Source: Cyclobacteriaceae bacterium
Lineage (GTDB): Bacteria > Bacteroidota > Bacteroidia > Cytophagales > Cyclobacteriaceae
Assembly: GCA_028278225.1 (NCBI GenBank)
Contig: JANQEU010000018.1
Span: 1-49,653 of the forward strand
Reading direction: 5' to 3'
DNA: 49,653 bases
Made by a program: the position numbers and the translations under genes. Positions 7,725 through 14,845 of this stretch are shown in pieces. Below the pieces are notes generated by a model. It had not been told where the DNA came from. It made no database searches and saw only the letters and a list, made by a program, of their open reading frames with translations. Within the stretch, counting starts at the first letter, position 1. Every line of letters begins with the position of its first letter.

Positions 7725-7913
7725 ATGGATTCTAAGCTTAAGGAACATTTAATTCAAATAGCCGACCGGCTTACCCCTGATTCAACATTGGAAGATGTTT
7801 ATGATCAGCTTTCGCTTTTGGCTGATATTGAAGAATCCGAACGTCAGGAACAGAATGGCGAGACCCTAACTCAAAAGGAAGTCGAGGAAGAAGCGAAAGA
7901 ATGGTTAAAATAA
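7725..7913 (+). CDS. putative antitoxin of a RelE/ParE-type module
   Basis: The product is 62 residues, highly acidic and helical (for example DSTLEDVYDQLSLLADIEES), ending in EEEAKEWLK. It overlaps the following toxin-like gene by 13 bp. Small acidic proteins of this shape, followed by a ParE-like protein, are the usual antitoxins of Bacteroidota; I see no specific DNA-binding domain. It is the first gene of cassette-like unit 3. The call rests mainly on context. Confidence 0.75.
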   Translation: MDSKLKEHLIQIADRLTPDSTLEDVYDQLSLLADIEESERQEQNGETLTQKEVEEEAKEWLK

Positions 7914-8086
7914 TTTGGACCAGGAAAGCTTTTGGTCAATTAGAAAGAGCCATTAAACACATTCAAGAGGAGCAAGGAAATTCCCCAGCAGAGACAGTTC
8001 TCAATTACAAAGTGACCAAGGACACTGTTGTGATCTCAAGAGTCTTTCATACCTCCAGGAACCCTAAGAAGCTAAGGGGAATTTAA
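7901..8086 (+). pseudogene. internally deleted RelE/ParE-family toxin
   Basis: The product is 61 residues, against 90-100 for the family. The N-terminus (KIIWTRKAFGQLERAIKHIQ) and the C-terminus (YKVTKDTVVISRVFHTSRNPKKL) are both typical of ParE/RelE proteins, but the central helix-strand part that normally joins them (about 35 residues, with the YR-containing strand) is missing, with the frame kept. NYKVT runs directly from the N-terminal helix. The protein is therefore probably inactive as a toxin, or acts as a decoy. It overlaps its antitoxin by 13 bp. Confidence 0.75.
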
Positions 8087-8107
8087 GATGGGTCGCCGAA
8101 AAGGTAA

Positions 8108-8324
8108 CACCCCGGCTCAGTCGCAATTGCATTGCGACCGGAATATTCTTCCGGCATTTGCAATGTCCCTAAAACCTCCGGCCTGGCTGCAGCTGGCAGG
8201 CATCTCATACTGAGCGCTATGAGATTGCGGAAATTTCTACCCCTGCGTCTTAAATATTGGGCTGGAAATTCCGCAATGACGCTCTTGCTGGCTTCTTTTG
8301 ACTGTTCCTCCCCGGCAGCAGGTC
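8108..8324 (+). repeat. composite palindromic repeat, copy 4 (modules A-B)
   Basis: Module A (about 8114-8170) has TCGCAA-TTGCA-TTGCGA and a second hairpin GGCATT-TGC-AATG. Module B (8185-8324) is the long CTCATA/TATGAG and TTGCGGAAATTTC/GAAATTCCGCAA hairpin. The copy begins directly after the GGTAAC end of cassette-like unit 3 and stops 26 bp before the end of the minus-strand membrane gene. Module C is present only as its first few bases. Confidence 0.85.
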
Positions 8325-8349
8325 AATTTTGCCGAAATAAATCAACTTC

Positions 8350-8943
8350 CTATTCATCAAGGACCTCAATCAGCTCACTAACTTTAGCTATTCTGGGATC
8401 GAATGCCTGATCAATTACTTTCTTACTAATCAGATGAACCCCTAAAACTACCGTCCCGGTAATTAGTCCCGCGATAATTAAATCAGTTTGATTACCAGAG
8501 CCTTCGGTCCGGAATCCGAACAAAAACATAGCACAAAGAACCAGCGCAATGAGAACATATTTTGAATTCAATGTTGTCGCCAATTTTTTTTGTGACTGCA
8601 AATATTTCTTTGTCCGCTTTAGATACTCAAAATAAGATTCCGATATATCTTCCGACTTGTTCCGCCTGCTTTGGAATAAATGAATTGTTCTGACAATAAA
8701 CCATAGAATAATCAGACCGGAAGCGACTTTTGTCAGAATAAAGGGAATTGTAAATACATAATACCCAAATATTAGAATCCCAAGAATTGAAGCTACATAA
8801 TCCCTCAAATGACTGCGACGAACAAACTTATGAATTCGATCCAGGTTGTTCTGAACATCGATTATCAATCTGGATTTTTGAAATTTCAATCGCTCCACCT
8901 CCGGTGAGGACTGCCAAATTTTGAATAATTCTTCTTCTATCAT
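8350..8943 (-). CDS. membrane protein encoded with an ECF sigma factor
   Basis: The product is 197 residues with a cytoplasmic N-terminal helix region (about 45 residues) and four predicted membrane helices (near 48-65, 68-86, 128-143 and 153-172), the middle loop being charged. It overlaps the sigma gene in an ATGA, so the pair is co-translated. By position it is the likely anti-sigma or signal-transducing partner, but it lacks the His-Cys zinc motif of classical anti-sigma factors. The function is inferred from context only. Confidence 0.8.
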   Translation of the reverse strand: MIEEELFKIWQSSPEVERLKFQKSRLIIDVQNNLDRIHKFVRRSHLRDYVASILGILIFGYYVFTIPFILTKVASGLIILWFIVRTIHLFQSRRNKSEDISESYFEYLKRTKKYLQSQKKLATTLNSKYVLIALVLCAMFLFGFRTEGSGNQTDLIIAGLITGTVVLGVHLISKKVIDQAFDPRIAKVSELIEVLDE

Positions 8944-9449
8944 AGTTCTCTATTTAAACACTTCAATAATTTCTCTTTGATTCGCTTGATCTTGACTGCC
9001 ACATTGTTTTCCGACAATCCCGTAATGTCGGATATCTCTTTGTAAGGCAGTTCTTCAAGAAAGAGCGTTATGATGGCTTTATCTGCTTCATTTAAATTCT
9101 TAATACATTCTCTCAGTTCGAATAATTGGTTATTGGCATCAGGAGATTCCGTACCTAAATTTTGAATGGATACCGTATCAAGCTTTACAATTCGGGATCT
9201 GCTTTTTTCCTGCCTGGATCTTAACCTCATACATACATTTAAGGTGATCCTGAACATCCATGTATTAATTGAAGAATGTTCATTAAATGTTGGCATTGAC
9301 TTCCAGATATTCATTAACACTTCCTGAAACAAATCTTTTTTGTCTTCTTCATTTCTGGCATAAGCAGAACATACTCTAAGTAGCTTTTCCTGATTATTTT
9401 CCAAGCCAGTCAAAAAGGATCTTTCTAACTCCGGATTCATATTCATCAA
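8940..9449 (-). CDS. ECF-type RNA polymerase sigma factor
   Basis: The product is 169 residues. Region 2 is visible as DLFQEVLMNIWKSMPTF followed by SSINTWMFRITLNVCMRLRSR, and region 4 as LPYKEISDITGLSENNVAVKIKRIKEKLL, split here as LPYKEISDITGLSENNVAV and KIKRIKEKLL. This is the normal two-domain layout and length of an extracytoplasmic-function sigma factor. The gene leads a two-gene minus-strand operon with the membrane protein above. Two alternative Met codons sit at residues 1-4. Targets are unknown; autoregulation is common for this class. Confidence 0.93.
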   Translation of the reverse strand: MMNMNPELERSFLTGLENNQEKLLRVCSAYARNEEDKKDLFQEVLMNIWKSMPTFNEHSSINTWMFRITLNVCMRLRSRQEKSRSRIVKLDTVSIQNLGTESPDANNQLFELRECIKNLNEADKAIITLFLEELPYKEISDITGLSENNVAVKIKRIKEKLLKCLNREL

Positions 9450-9697
9450 TGAATTTCTATCTACTTAGTTACATCAGATTGTAAATTATGACAGGATCAA
9501 ATGATTTTATTAAAGTAGAAACTGAAGATAACACCCGCTCATCGGGCATGTGTCACTATCGCCTTCTGAAACTCCTTGCCTCATTGGCGTTCACCCTAAT
9601 CATTGGAAACTGTAATGCACGTTGGGGAGCGTTATGTTGAGACGGGATTGTGGATACGGTCATTCCTCAATCCGGATCTCCCGGGCTTAGATGAAGG

Positions 9698-9736
9698 CCT
9701 GCCTGCCGCCGCGATGGCTTGTGCCCGGCAGGCAGG
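9698..9736. repeat. GC-rich inverted repeat (10-bp stem)
   Basis: CCTGCCTGCC (9698-9707) pairs perfectly with GGCAGGCAGG (9727-9736) around a 19-base loop. A related, smaller hairpin (CTGCC...GGCAG) is at about 36178-36197. There is no T run, so it is not a standard terminator; such hairpins are scattered repeats in Bacteroidota genomes. The rest of the gene-free stretch 9450-9740 shows nothing that I recognise. Confidence 0.7.
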
Positions 9737-9740
9737 TTCA

Positions 9741-9803
9741 CTATCTTTAATGGAGTTTATCAGCTTAGGGACACACGACCCGGTAGCTTTGTTTGTTAGC
9801 AGC
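9741..9803 (+). repeat. 63-bp repeat preceding cassette 4 (attC-like)
   Basis: The block from CTATCTTTAATGGAG through GACACACGACC and TAGCTTTGTT to GTTAGC is repeated at 10875-10937 with about 90 percent identity. The two copies flank the hydrolase gene as direct repeats. Each ends in a GTTA core that forms the left edge of a cassette-like unit. Confidence 0.85.
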
Positions 9804-10927
9804 AAGCATGTATAAGTTAATAACACTCTCTTTTTTTTTGATTTCGATTAACTCGGCTTTCAGTCAAGAGGGACAGATAATCCAAGAAAAAGCCACTCTA
9901 TTTCAACTCCAAAATGGTGAAGATACAATTGAGTTTATTGTTGTCGATACAGAACTGAACCAAAGAAAACCAATCTTTTTATGGTGCCAAGGCTCGTTAC
10001 CACAACCATTATTTGGTGAAATATTTGGTCGGGATGGCGAGTGGGTCTATTATTTTCAAGGTGGGGGAATTGCGAATTTCAACTATTCAAAAATTATAGA
10101 GAACTATCATCTTGTTGTAATCTCCATGCCCCACACTCCTACGGTTGTTTCTAAGGAAAACTTGAGCAAGCAATTTTTATATGTTCCTGATTTAACCAAA
10201 CCAAGAGAACTATCGAAAAAATACATAGAGAAAGATTATCTGGAAAACTATGTATCCAGAGGAACTAAAGTTCTTGATTTTTTGGCAACAAAAGATTGGA
10301 TTAACACTGACGAACTAATAGTTGCAGGAGCATCACAAGGTTCTAAAGTTGCGACCAAAATAGCGACAAGCAACCCATTGGTAACGCATCTAGGACTATT
10401 CAGCCCCAACCCCTTTGGAAGAATAGATCAATTTGTAAGACAACCTAGACTTGACGCTGAATTAGGAAGAATTACCTGGGAGAAAGCTGATTCATTAATG
10501 CAACAACAATACGATTTTTTTAAAAAGGCCAACAATCCGGACTCACTAAAAGCTGAACCCAGATTAAAAGCATGGAAAACATTCTCCGAACCCTTTTATG
10601 ACGACTGGCTTGCATTGGATATCCCAATATATCTCGCATACGGAACTGAAGATAGAGCTTCTGACCTATGTGATATTGTCCCTCTGTTCTTTATTGCCGC
10701 TAACAAAGACAATTTAACTCTGAAAAGACATTTGCACCTGGAACATAACTTTTTTGAAGCTGAAGACGGACGGACTAACTATGAAAAAGGGCATTGGCAT
10801 GAGGTGATGATGGGATTTCTTGACTGGTTAGATAATGCTGCTAACAGATGATAAGCTCAATGAGCAAACCCTCTCTATCTTTAATGGAGTTTATCAGCTT
10901 TAGGACACACGACCGATAGCTTTGTTC
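9795..10927 (+). other. putative integron-like gene cassette 4 (hydrolase)
   Basis: The unit opens with GTTAGCAGC (9795-9803) and, within the last codons of its gene, has GCTGCTAAC (10837-10845), a perfect 9-of-9 reverse complement. The next unit opens at 10928. The gene start is only 5 bp inside the left edge, as in many integron cassettes. This is the clearest example in the array, because the downstream site from 10837 to 10937 is 101 bp, within the normal attC range. Confidence 0.55.
9808..10851 (+). CDS. secreted alpha/beta hydrolase-like protein
   Basis: The product is 347 residues from the ATG at 9808; an upstream TTG at 9793 would fall in the repeat and is unlikely. The N-terminus is a signal peptide (YKLITLSFFLISINSAFSQ), so the protein is exported. 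The nucleophile elbow is GASQGS (about residue 179), the acid may lie in YGTEDRASD, and the His may be the one in HLHLEHNF, which together suggest a serine alpha/beta hydrolase of unknown substrate. The last codons (GCT GCT AAC) coincide with the cassette end. The gene is flanked by 63-bp direct repeats and stands alone. Confidence 0.82.
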   Translation: MYKLITLSFFLISINSAFSQEGQIIQEKATLFQLQNGEDTIEFIVVDTELNQRKPIFLWCQGSLPQPLFGEIFGRDGEWVYYFQGGGIANFNYSKIIENYHLVVISMPHTPTVVSKENLSKQFLYVPDLTKPRELSKKYIEKDYLENYVSRGTKVLDFLATKDWINTDELIVAGASQGSKVATKIATSNPLVTHLGLFSPNPFGRIDQFVRQPRLDAELGRITWEKADSLMQQQYDFFKKANNPDSLKAEPRLKAWKTFSEPFYDDWLALDIPIYLAYGTEDRASDLCDIVPLFFIAANKDNLTLKRHLHLEHNFFEAEDGRTNYEKGHWHEVMMGFLDWLDNAANR

Positions 10928-10937
10928 GTTACCTGTC
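10837..10937 (+). other. attC-like recombination site between units 4 and 5
   Basis: The site spans GCTGCTAAC (left, 10837) to GTTACCTGTC (right, 10937), 101 bp. Inside, AAGCT (10853-10857) is complementary to AGCTT in TAGCTTTGTT (about 10917-10926), so a second inner pair exists close to the outer AAC/GTT pair, as the L boxes of attC do. The GTTACC and GTTAGC cores keep the invariant GTT but do not follow the GTTRRRY consensus of proteobacterial attC sites. Confidence 0.4.
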
Positions 10938-10983
10938 AGCCTGGATTTGCATCTTAAAGATTGAGTTTTCGTAACTTTACGAC

Positions 10984-11211
10984 ATGGATACTAATTTGAA
11001 TTTAACCTTTTCTCAAATCCTGAAACTGGTTCGCAGATTGCCTGCTGAACAAAAGATCAAACTATCCAGGGAACTGGAAAAAGAGACAATTCAATCTAAA
11101 TTGACGGAACTTCTAACTTCTTTTCGAACGGATGAACTGTCTGAGGATGAAATAACAAAGGAAGTCGAAAAAGTTAGGCAAGATGTCTATGACCGTCGAA
11201 CATCCAACTAA
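10984..11211 (+). CDS. putative antitoxin partner of PIN-domain toxin
   Basis: The product is 75 residues, helical and charged. NLTFSQILKLVRRLPAEQKIKLSRELEKE gives an amphipathic N-terminal half (quoted as NLTFSQILKLVRR and LPAEQKIKLSRELEKE) of the type seen in small Bacteroidota and cyanobacterial antitoxins. The C-terminus is acidic and then basic. The gene overlaps the PIN gene by 29 bp, typical of translationally coupled pairs with the antitoxin first. It lies 56 bp inside the left edge of cassette-like unit 5. The assignment is by context and shape. Confidence 0.8.
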   Translation: MDTNLNLTFSQILKLVRRLPAEQKIKLSRELEKETIQSKLTELLTSFRTDELSEDEITKEVEKVRQDVYDRRTSN

Positions 11212-11626
11212 GGTAATTTTTGACACCAATATCTGGATTAGTTACTTGATAGGCAAGAGGCTATCAGGACTAACTGAATATTTAATTCACAGAAGGATTG
11301 AGATTATTACAACTCCGCAACTACGGGACGAATTGCTGATAACTACATCCAACAAAAAGTTCAGAAAATACTTCAAGAAACGGAAAGTCAGTGAACTCCT
11401 TGACCTAATTGACATAATCGGTAATGTGTTCGAGATAACCGAATATCCGGAGATTTGCCGAGACCCTAAGGATAACTTTTTACTTGGATTGATTCGGAGT
11501 TCCAGGTCTAACTTTCTAGTAACTGGAGACAAGGATTTACTGGAACTTAATCCTTTCGAAGGGACGGAAATTATAACTCCAGCTGAGTTCGAAAGGAGAG
11601 TCTTAAGGAGTGGGGCCGACAGGTAA
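11183..11626 (+). CDS. PIN-domain toxin (putative ribonuclease)
   Basis: The product is 147 residues; Met1 and Met3 are both possible starts. The PIN acidic residues are visible: D14 in IFDTNIWIS, a Glu in PQLRDEL, D95 in RDPKDN and D113 in TGDKDLL. The layout matches the PIN family often annotated as 'putative toxin-antitoxin system toxin component' (COG1569-like), expected to cut RNA when free of antitoxin. It overlaps the antitoxin gene by 29 bp, and its stop codon lies in the 3-prime inverted end of the cassette-like unit. Confidence 0.9.
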   Translation: MSMTVEHPTKVIFDTNIWISYLIGKRLSGLTEYLIHRRIEIITTPQLRDELLITTSNKKFRKYFKKRKVSELLDLIDIIGNVFEITEYPEICRDPKDNFLLGLIRSSRSNFLVTGDKDLLELNPFEGTEIITPAEFERRVLRSGADR

Positions 11627-11668
11627 CACACCTTTAGATTCACGACATTGAACTATTCCAAAATTCCC

Positions 11669-11960
11669 AGCTCGGTCGCGATTGCCTTGCGACCGGAATA
11701 TTCTTCCGGCATTTGCAATGCCCTTAAAACCATGATAATTTTCTCTTATGGTAAACTCCCACTATATAAGACACAAGCGGACTGGGACGCATAGACGCTT
11801 CCACCATATGTGAGGCATCTCATACAGAGCGCTATGAGATTGCGGAAATTTCTACCCCTACGTCTTAAATATTGGGCTAGAAATTCCGCAATGACGCTCT
11901 TGGTTGGTTTCTTTTGACTGTTCTTTTCCCGAATTCAGGTTAGTTACGTCCGCTTGTACT
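11669..11960 (+). repeat. composite palindromic repeat, copy 5 (modules A-B)
   Basis: Module A (11671-11723) and module B (11815-11940) are separated by about 90 bp that is not shared with most copies. Flanking module B are ACACAAGCGGACTGGGACG (11770-11788) and CGTCCGCTTGTACTTTT (about 11948-11964), partly complementary to each other; a relative (GTCCGCTTGTGCTTTTGACGG) is near 121-141 and another (ACACAAACGGACTGGG) at 14650. The remainder of the gene-free stretch, 11965-12230, is AT-rich and shows nothing that I recognise. Confidence 0.8.
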
Positions 11961-12230
11961 TTTTTGCAGACCGTCTGTTATAGTTTTATTATATTTTCCG
12001 AATGAGCAGGAAATACAATTCAGGGATGAGGAAAAGCTGTGCCTCATCATTATAAAAATTATTCAAACATTCAATTTATGATACTTTTAAAGCTAACGGA
12101 TACAAAGCGAATTTTACCAATTCATCATTTCATAACCATTGGTTTGAGGATTGCAGCATCAATTCCATAGGCCAAAGCATTTGGTTATCAGGAAAAATAA
12201 CTAAGTTAAGAGGTAATAAGAGCGGAATTA

Positions 12231-12965
12231 ATGATTTTAAAATTAATAGGTAAAATAGTAGGTAAACTAAGGACCTCTTTTTTGGATCTGTTACCCATTA
12301 TACTGGTGGTATCCTTCTTTCAAATAGTAATATTACAGCAGCCTTTTCCTAATCTGATTGAAATTCTTATAGGGTTGGTTTTTGTAGTATTAGGACTTAT
12401 GCTGTTTGTGGAAGGGCTTGAGATAGGGTTGTTTCCTATTGGAGAGAATATATCTTACGCACTGGTCAAAAAAGGAAGTATGTTGTGGCTTTTGTCATTT
12501 TCTTTTCTATTAGGATTTTCCACGACGATTGCAGAACCTACATTAATTGCTGTTGCAAAAGAAGCCGGGGAAATAGCCGTGAAATCAGATCTGATAAAAT
12601 CCGAAATTGAATCAAGCTACGCCTTTGGTTTACGGTTATCTGTTGCGATTTCCGTTGGATTGGCTATACTCATTGGAATGTGGCGAATTATTAAAGGCTG
12701 GCCAATTTATTACTTAATTATCGGGGGATATATAATCGTAATCGTAATGACCTTGTTTGCACCAAAAGAAATCATTGGGATTGCTTACGATGCCGGCGGC
12801 GTTACAACATCTACGATAACAGTACCCCTGGTTACTGCCCTCGGAGTTGGTTTGGCAACGGTAATCGAAGGTAGAAGTCCCCTGGCAGACGGTTTTGGAT
12901 TAATAGCATTTGCATCGCTTTTGCCAATGATATTTGTAATGGGTTATGGTATGTTAATCTTCTAA
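12231..12965 (+). CDS. DUF1538 membrane protein, first paralogue
   Basis: The product is 244 residues with about seven membrane helices. Two signatures of the DUF1538 family are visible: [19 protein letters not shown] (residues 95-113) and [20 protein letters not shown] (186-205). In many bacteria two such halves are fused in one protein; here they are separate neighbouring genes. The operon continues with a second DUF1538 gene (10 bp downstream), a PII-like protein and a CBS protein, so a regulated inner-membrane transporter of unknown substrate is likely. No clear promoter was found in the repeat-rich upstream region. Confidence 0.88.
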   Translation: MILKLIGKIVGKLRTSFLDLLPIILVVSFFQIVILQQPFPNLIEILIGLVFVVLGLMLFVEGLEIGLFPIGENISYALVKKGSMLWLLSFSFLLGFSTTIAEPTLIAVAKEAGEIAVKSDLIKSEIESSYAFGLRLSVAISVGLAILIGMWRIIKGWPIYYLIIGGYIIVIVMTLFAPKEIIGIAYDAGGVTTSTITVPLVTALGVGLATVIEGRSPLADGFGLIAFASLLPMIFVMGYGMLIF

Positions 12966-12975
12966 GTTCATCAGG

Positions 12976-13751
12976 ATGTTAAAAGAACTTGGAATTACTT
13001 TTTTAAACACAATCAGAGATGTAGCGCCTATTGTATTTCTGATTGCCGCATTCCAAATATTTGTAAAAAAAAAACAATTCCAAATCTAAAAAAAGTTGTT
13101 TTTGGAGTTGTACTGGTTATTGTAGGCTTAACCTTTTTCCTTGTGGGATTAGAACAAGCGTTATTTCCCATAGGAGAGTTTATGGCGAGGCAACTTTCCG
13201 ATCCGGAGTTTATCGGGAAAAATTATTCGGGCACCTTAACGGACTGGCAGGCCTATTACTGGATATACATTTTTGCGGCATTAATAGGTTTTTCCACAAC
13301 CATTGCCGAACCGGCTTTATATGCAGTAGCGGTAAAGGCTAATCAAGTATCCGGAGGTACGATCGGCACATTTCATCTTCGTTTTGTCGTGGCCTTAGGT
13401 GTGGCCTTTTCATTGGTAGTCGGTACATATCGTATTGTGGTAGGTGATTCCCTGGCTGCCTATATTACGGTAGGCTATATTATAGTGGTTATTCAAACGA
13501 TATTTGTAAAAAAAGATCTTGTGGCTTTGGCTTACGATTCAGGAGGTGTTACTACCTCTACCGTTACCGTGCCAATCGTGGCAGCTTTGGGGTTGGGACT
13601 GGCATCGGTTGTCCCGGGTCGAAACCCCGCATTAGATGGATTCGGATTGATTGCCTTTGCCAGCGTTTTTCCTATGATCACGGTTTTAGGATATGCACAA
13701 ATAATTGAATTAATAACTTATTTAAATAAATTCAAAAAATTAAAATCATGA
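12976..13751 (+). pseudogene. DUF1538 membrane protein, second paralogue, frameshifted at A10
   Basis: Two frames make one protein. Frame 1 starts with ATG at 12976 (LKELGITFLNTIRDVAPIV...) and would stop soon after the run of ten As at 13065-13074. The frame that continues (KTIPNLKKVVFGVVLVIVG...) runs to 13751 and carries the family signatures [18 protein letters not shown] and YDSGGVTTSTVTVPIVAALG. Alignment to the first paralogue is continuous across the break, so one extra A, or a -1 ribosomal slip, restores the gene. A sequencing error in the homopolymer, real decay or programmed slippage are all possible. The stop overlaps the PII gene start (ATGA). Confidence 0.85.
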
Positions 13752-14092
13752 GATTTGATTTAATAGTAGGCTTTGTAAACCCAAACATTACTGAAAAAGT
13801 TGTCAAAACGGCAAAAAAATCAGGAGCAACCGGCGATGTAATTATTCAGGGAAAAGGTATCGGTATAGAACAATCCAACTTTTTGGGATTGTCCATACAA
13901 GATAAAACGGATATTATTCTGTTTGTGGTGGAAGAACACTGCACCAACAAAATAATAGAATCTGTATCAGAGGAATGTAATATTGAAGATCACGGAAACG
14001 GAATTATGATCGTTCTGAATATAGATAAAGTCGCAGGTTTATCCAGGCAGATCAAGAAGATTAGAGAGAATCTCAACACAGAACAATTGTGA
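13748..14092 (+). CDS. PII-like signal transduction protein
   Basis: The product is 114 residues with the ferredoxin-like GlnB fold pattern: start RFDLIVGFVNPNITEKVVKTAKKSGATGD, quoted in part as FDLIVGFVNPNITEKVV and AKKSGATGD, then a KTDIILFVVEEH strand and a HGNGIMIVLNIDKVAGL end. The T-loop region is short and lacks the uridylylated Tyr context of classical GlnB/GlnK, so a PII-like sensor of another ligand is more likely. Overlap with the DUF1538 gene suggests that it gates that transporter, as GlnK does for AmtB (analogy, not proof). Confidence 0.88.
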   Translation: MRFDLIVGFVNPNITEKVVKTAKKSGATGDVIIQGKGIGIEQSNFLGLSIQDKTDIILFVVEEHCTNKIIESVSEECNIEDHGNGIMIVLNIDKVAGLSRQIKKIRENLNTEQL

Positions 14093-14102
14093 ATAAAAGA
14101 AT

Positions 14103-14492
14103 ATGGAAACTTTCAAAAAAGCAAAGGAGATAGCTTCTGATAAACTATTTTTTATTGATGGCCTGGCAAGTGTAAGAGATGCTGTTCAATTAATGAAAGA
14201 AAAAAATGTTCAGGCGCTCATAATTCAGAAAAGAAATAGTGCTGACGCTAACGGAATTGTTACAGTAAATGACATAATAAAAGGTGTAATAATTCCGGAC
14301 AAAACCCTCGATGAAGTGAGTGTGTATGAAATCATGACCAAACCGGCCTTTTCAATCTCCGCTCACCTGAATGTCAAGTACGTGCCGAGGTTGATGTATA
14401 ATTACAATGTGAAAATTGCACCCGTTGAAGAAAACGGGGAATATATCGGGATCATTGACTATACGCAATTCTTATTTACTGAACTTCAGTGA
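14103..14492 (+). CDS. CBS-domain protein
   Basis: The product is 129 residues and contains a pair of CBS motifs: first half DGLASVRDAVQLMKEKNVQA ... GIVTVNDIIKGVI, second half YEIMTKPAFSISAHLNVKYV ... YIGIIDYTQFLF. CBS pairs bind adenine nucleotides and usually report energy state. The gene ends the operon, 10 bp after the PII-like gene. Together with DUF1538 and PII it suggests a transporter controlled by two small-molecule sensors. Confidence 0.9.
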   Translation: METFKKAKEIASDKLFFIDGLASVRDAVQLMKEKNVQALIIQKRNSADANGIVTVNDIIKGVIIPDKTLDEVSVYEIMTKPAFSISAHLNVKYVPRLMYNYNVKIAPVEENGEYIGIIDYTQFLFTELQ

Positions 14493-14546
14493 TGAGTACA
14501 GAAAACTCAAAAAAGTAACAAATAAACAACGAAGGCACAGCAATGT

Positions 14547-14611
14547 ATAAACGCAATAGCTGCAAACTGCGTTTATGCCAGGCTACTGGTACCAATAAAT
14601 GAAAACTGCCT
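14547..14611 (+). repeat. two adjacent hairpins after the CBS gene
   Basis: ATAAACGCA (14547) pairs with TGCGTTTAT (to about 14577), and CCAGGC (about 14579) with GCCTGG (about 14611). Neither is followed by a T run. They may act as 3-prime mRNA stabilisers for the DUF1538 operon or belong to another repeat family. Positions are approximate. Confidence 0.45.
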
Positions 14612-14640
14612 GGTACAAGTATGACGATAGGCCTCTCTAG

Positions 14641-14842
14641 CTCAATAAGACACAAACGGACTGGGCTTGCGCCATGTGTGTATCTCATACTGAGCGCTAT
14701 GAGATTGCGGAAATTTCTACCCCTACGTCTTAAATATTAGGCTGGAAATTCCGCAATGACGCTCTTGTTGGCTTCTTTTGACTATTCTCCCCGCAGCAGG
14801 TCATTCGAAATTAAATAGCGATACTATATTCCGTTCTGAAAT
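14641..14842 (+). repeat. composite palindromic repeat, copy 6 (modules B-C)
   Basis: Module B (14681-14802) with its CTCATA/TATGAG and TTGCGGAAATTTC/GAAATTCCGCAA stems is followed by module C (about 14800-14842, CATTCGAAATTAAATAGCGA, then ATATTCCGTTCTGAA). It is preceded by ACACAAACGGACTGGG, shared with copy 5. Module A is absent. It sits between the CBS gene and the end of the CPBP gene, so together with copy 7 it flanks the peptide locus. Confidence 0.85.
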
Positions 14843-14845
14843 GAA

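Larger units (their letters stand above)
7648..8108 (+). other. putative integron-like gene cassette 3 (toxin-antitoxin)
   Basis: The unit opens with GTTACCTTTCAGCG (7648-7661) and ends with CGCCGAAAAGGTAAC (8094-8108). The ending matches the reverse complement of the opening in 13 of 14 positions plus one inserted A. The bracketed cargo is the two-gene RelE/ParE-type module. Complementarity between the start of a unit and its own 3-prime end, extending beyond six bases, is expected of a cassette that once formed a circle. Confidence 0.5.
10928..11627 (+). other. putative integron-like gene cassette 5 (antitoxin and PIN toxin)
   Basis: The unit opens with GTTACCTGTCAGCC (10928-10941) and ends with GGCCGACAGGTAAC (11614-11627), 13 of 14 bases complementary. 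The stop codon of the toxin lies in the ending. The cargo is a two-gene toxin-antitoxin pair, the most common class of stabilising cargo in large integron arrays. Confidence 0.5.

Noticed and set aside
9603-9826. Frames on both strands around the GC-rich hairpin
   Set aside because: They overlap repeats and the signal peptide start of the hydrolase gene; composition is that of the inverted repeat.
11942-14520. Possible sixth cassette: GTTAGTTACG near 11942 and AGTAAC near 14514 around the DUF1538 operon
   Set aside because: Only GTAC-type five-base complementarity, far weaker than the other units.
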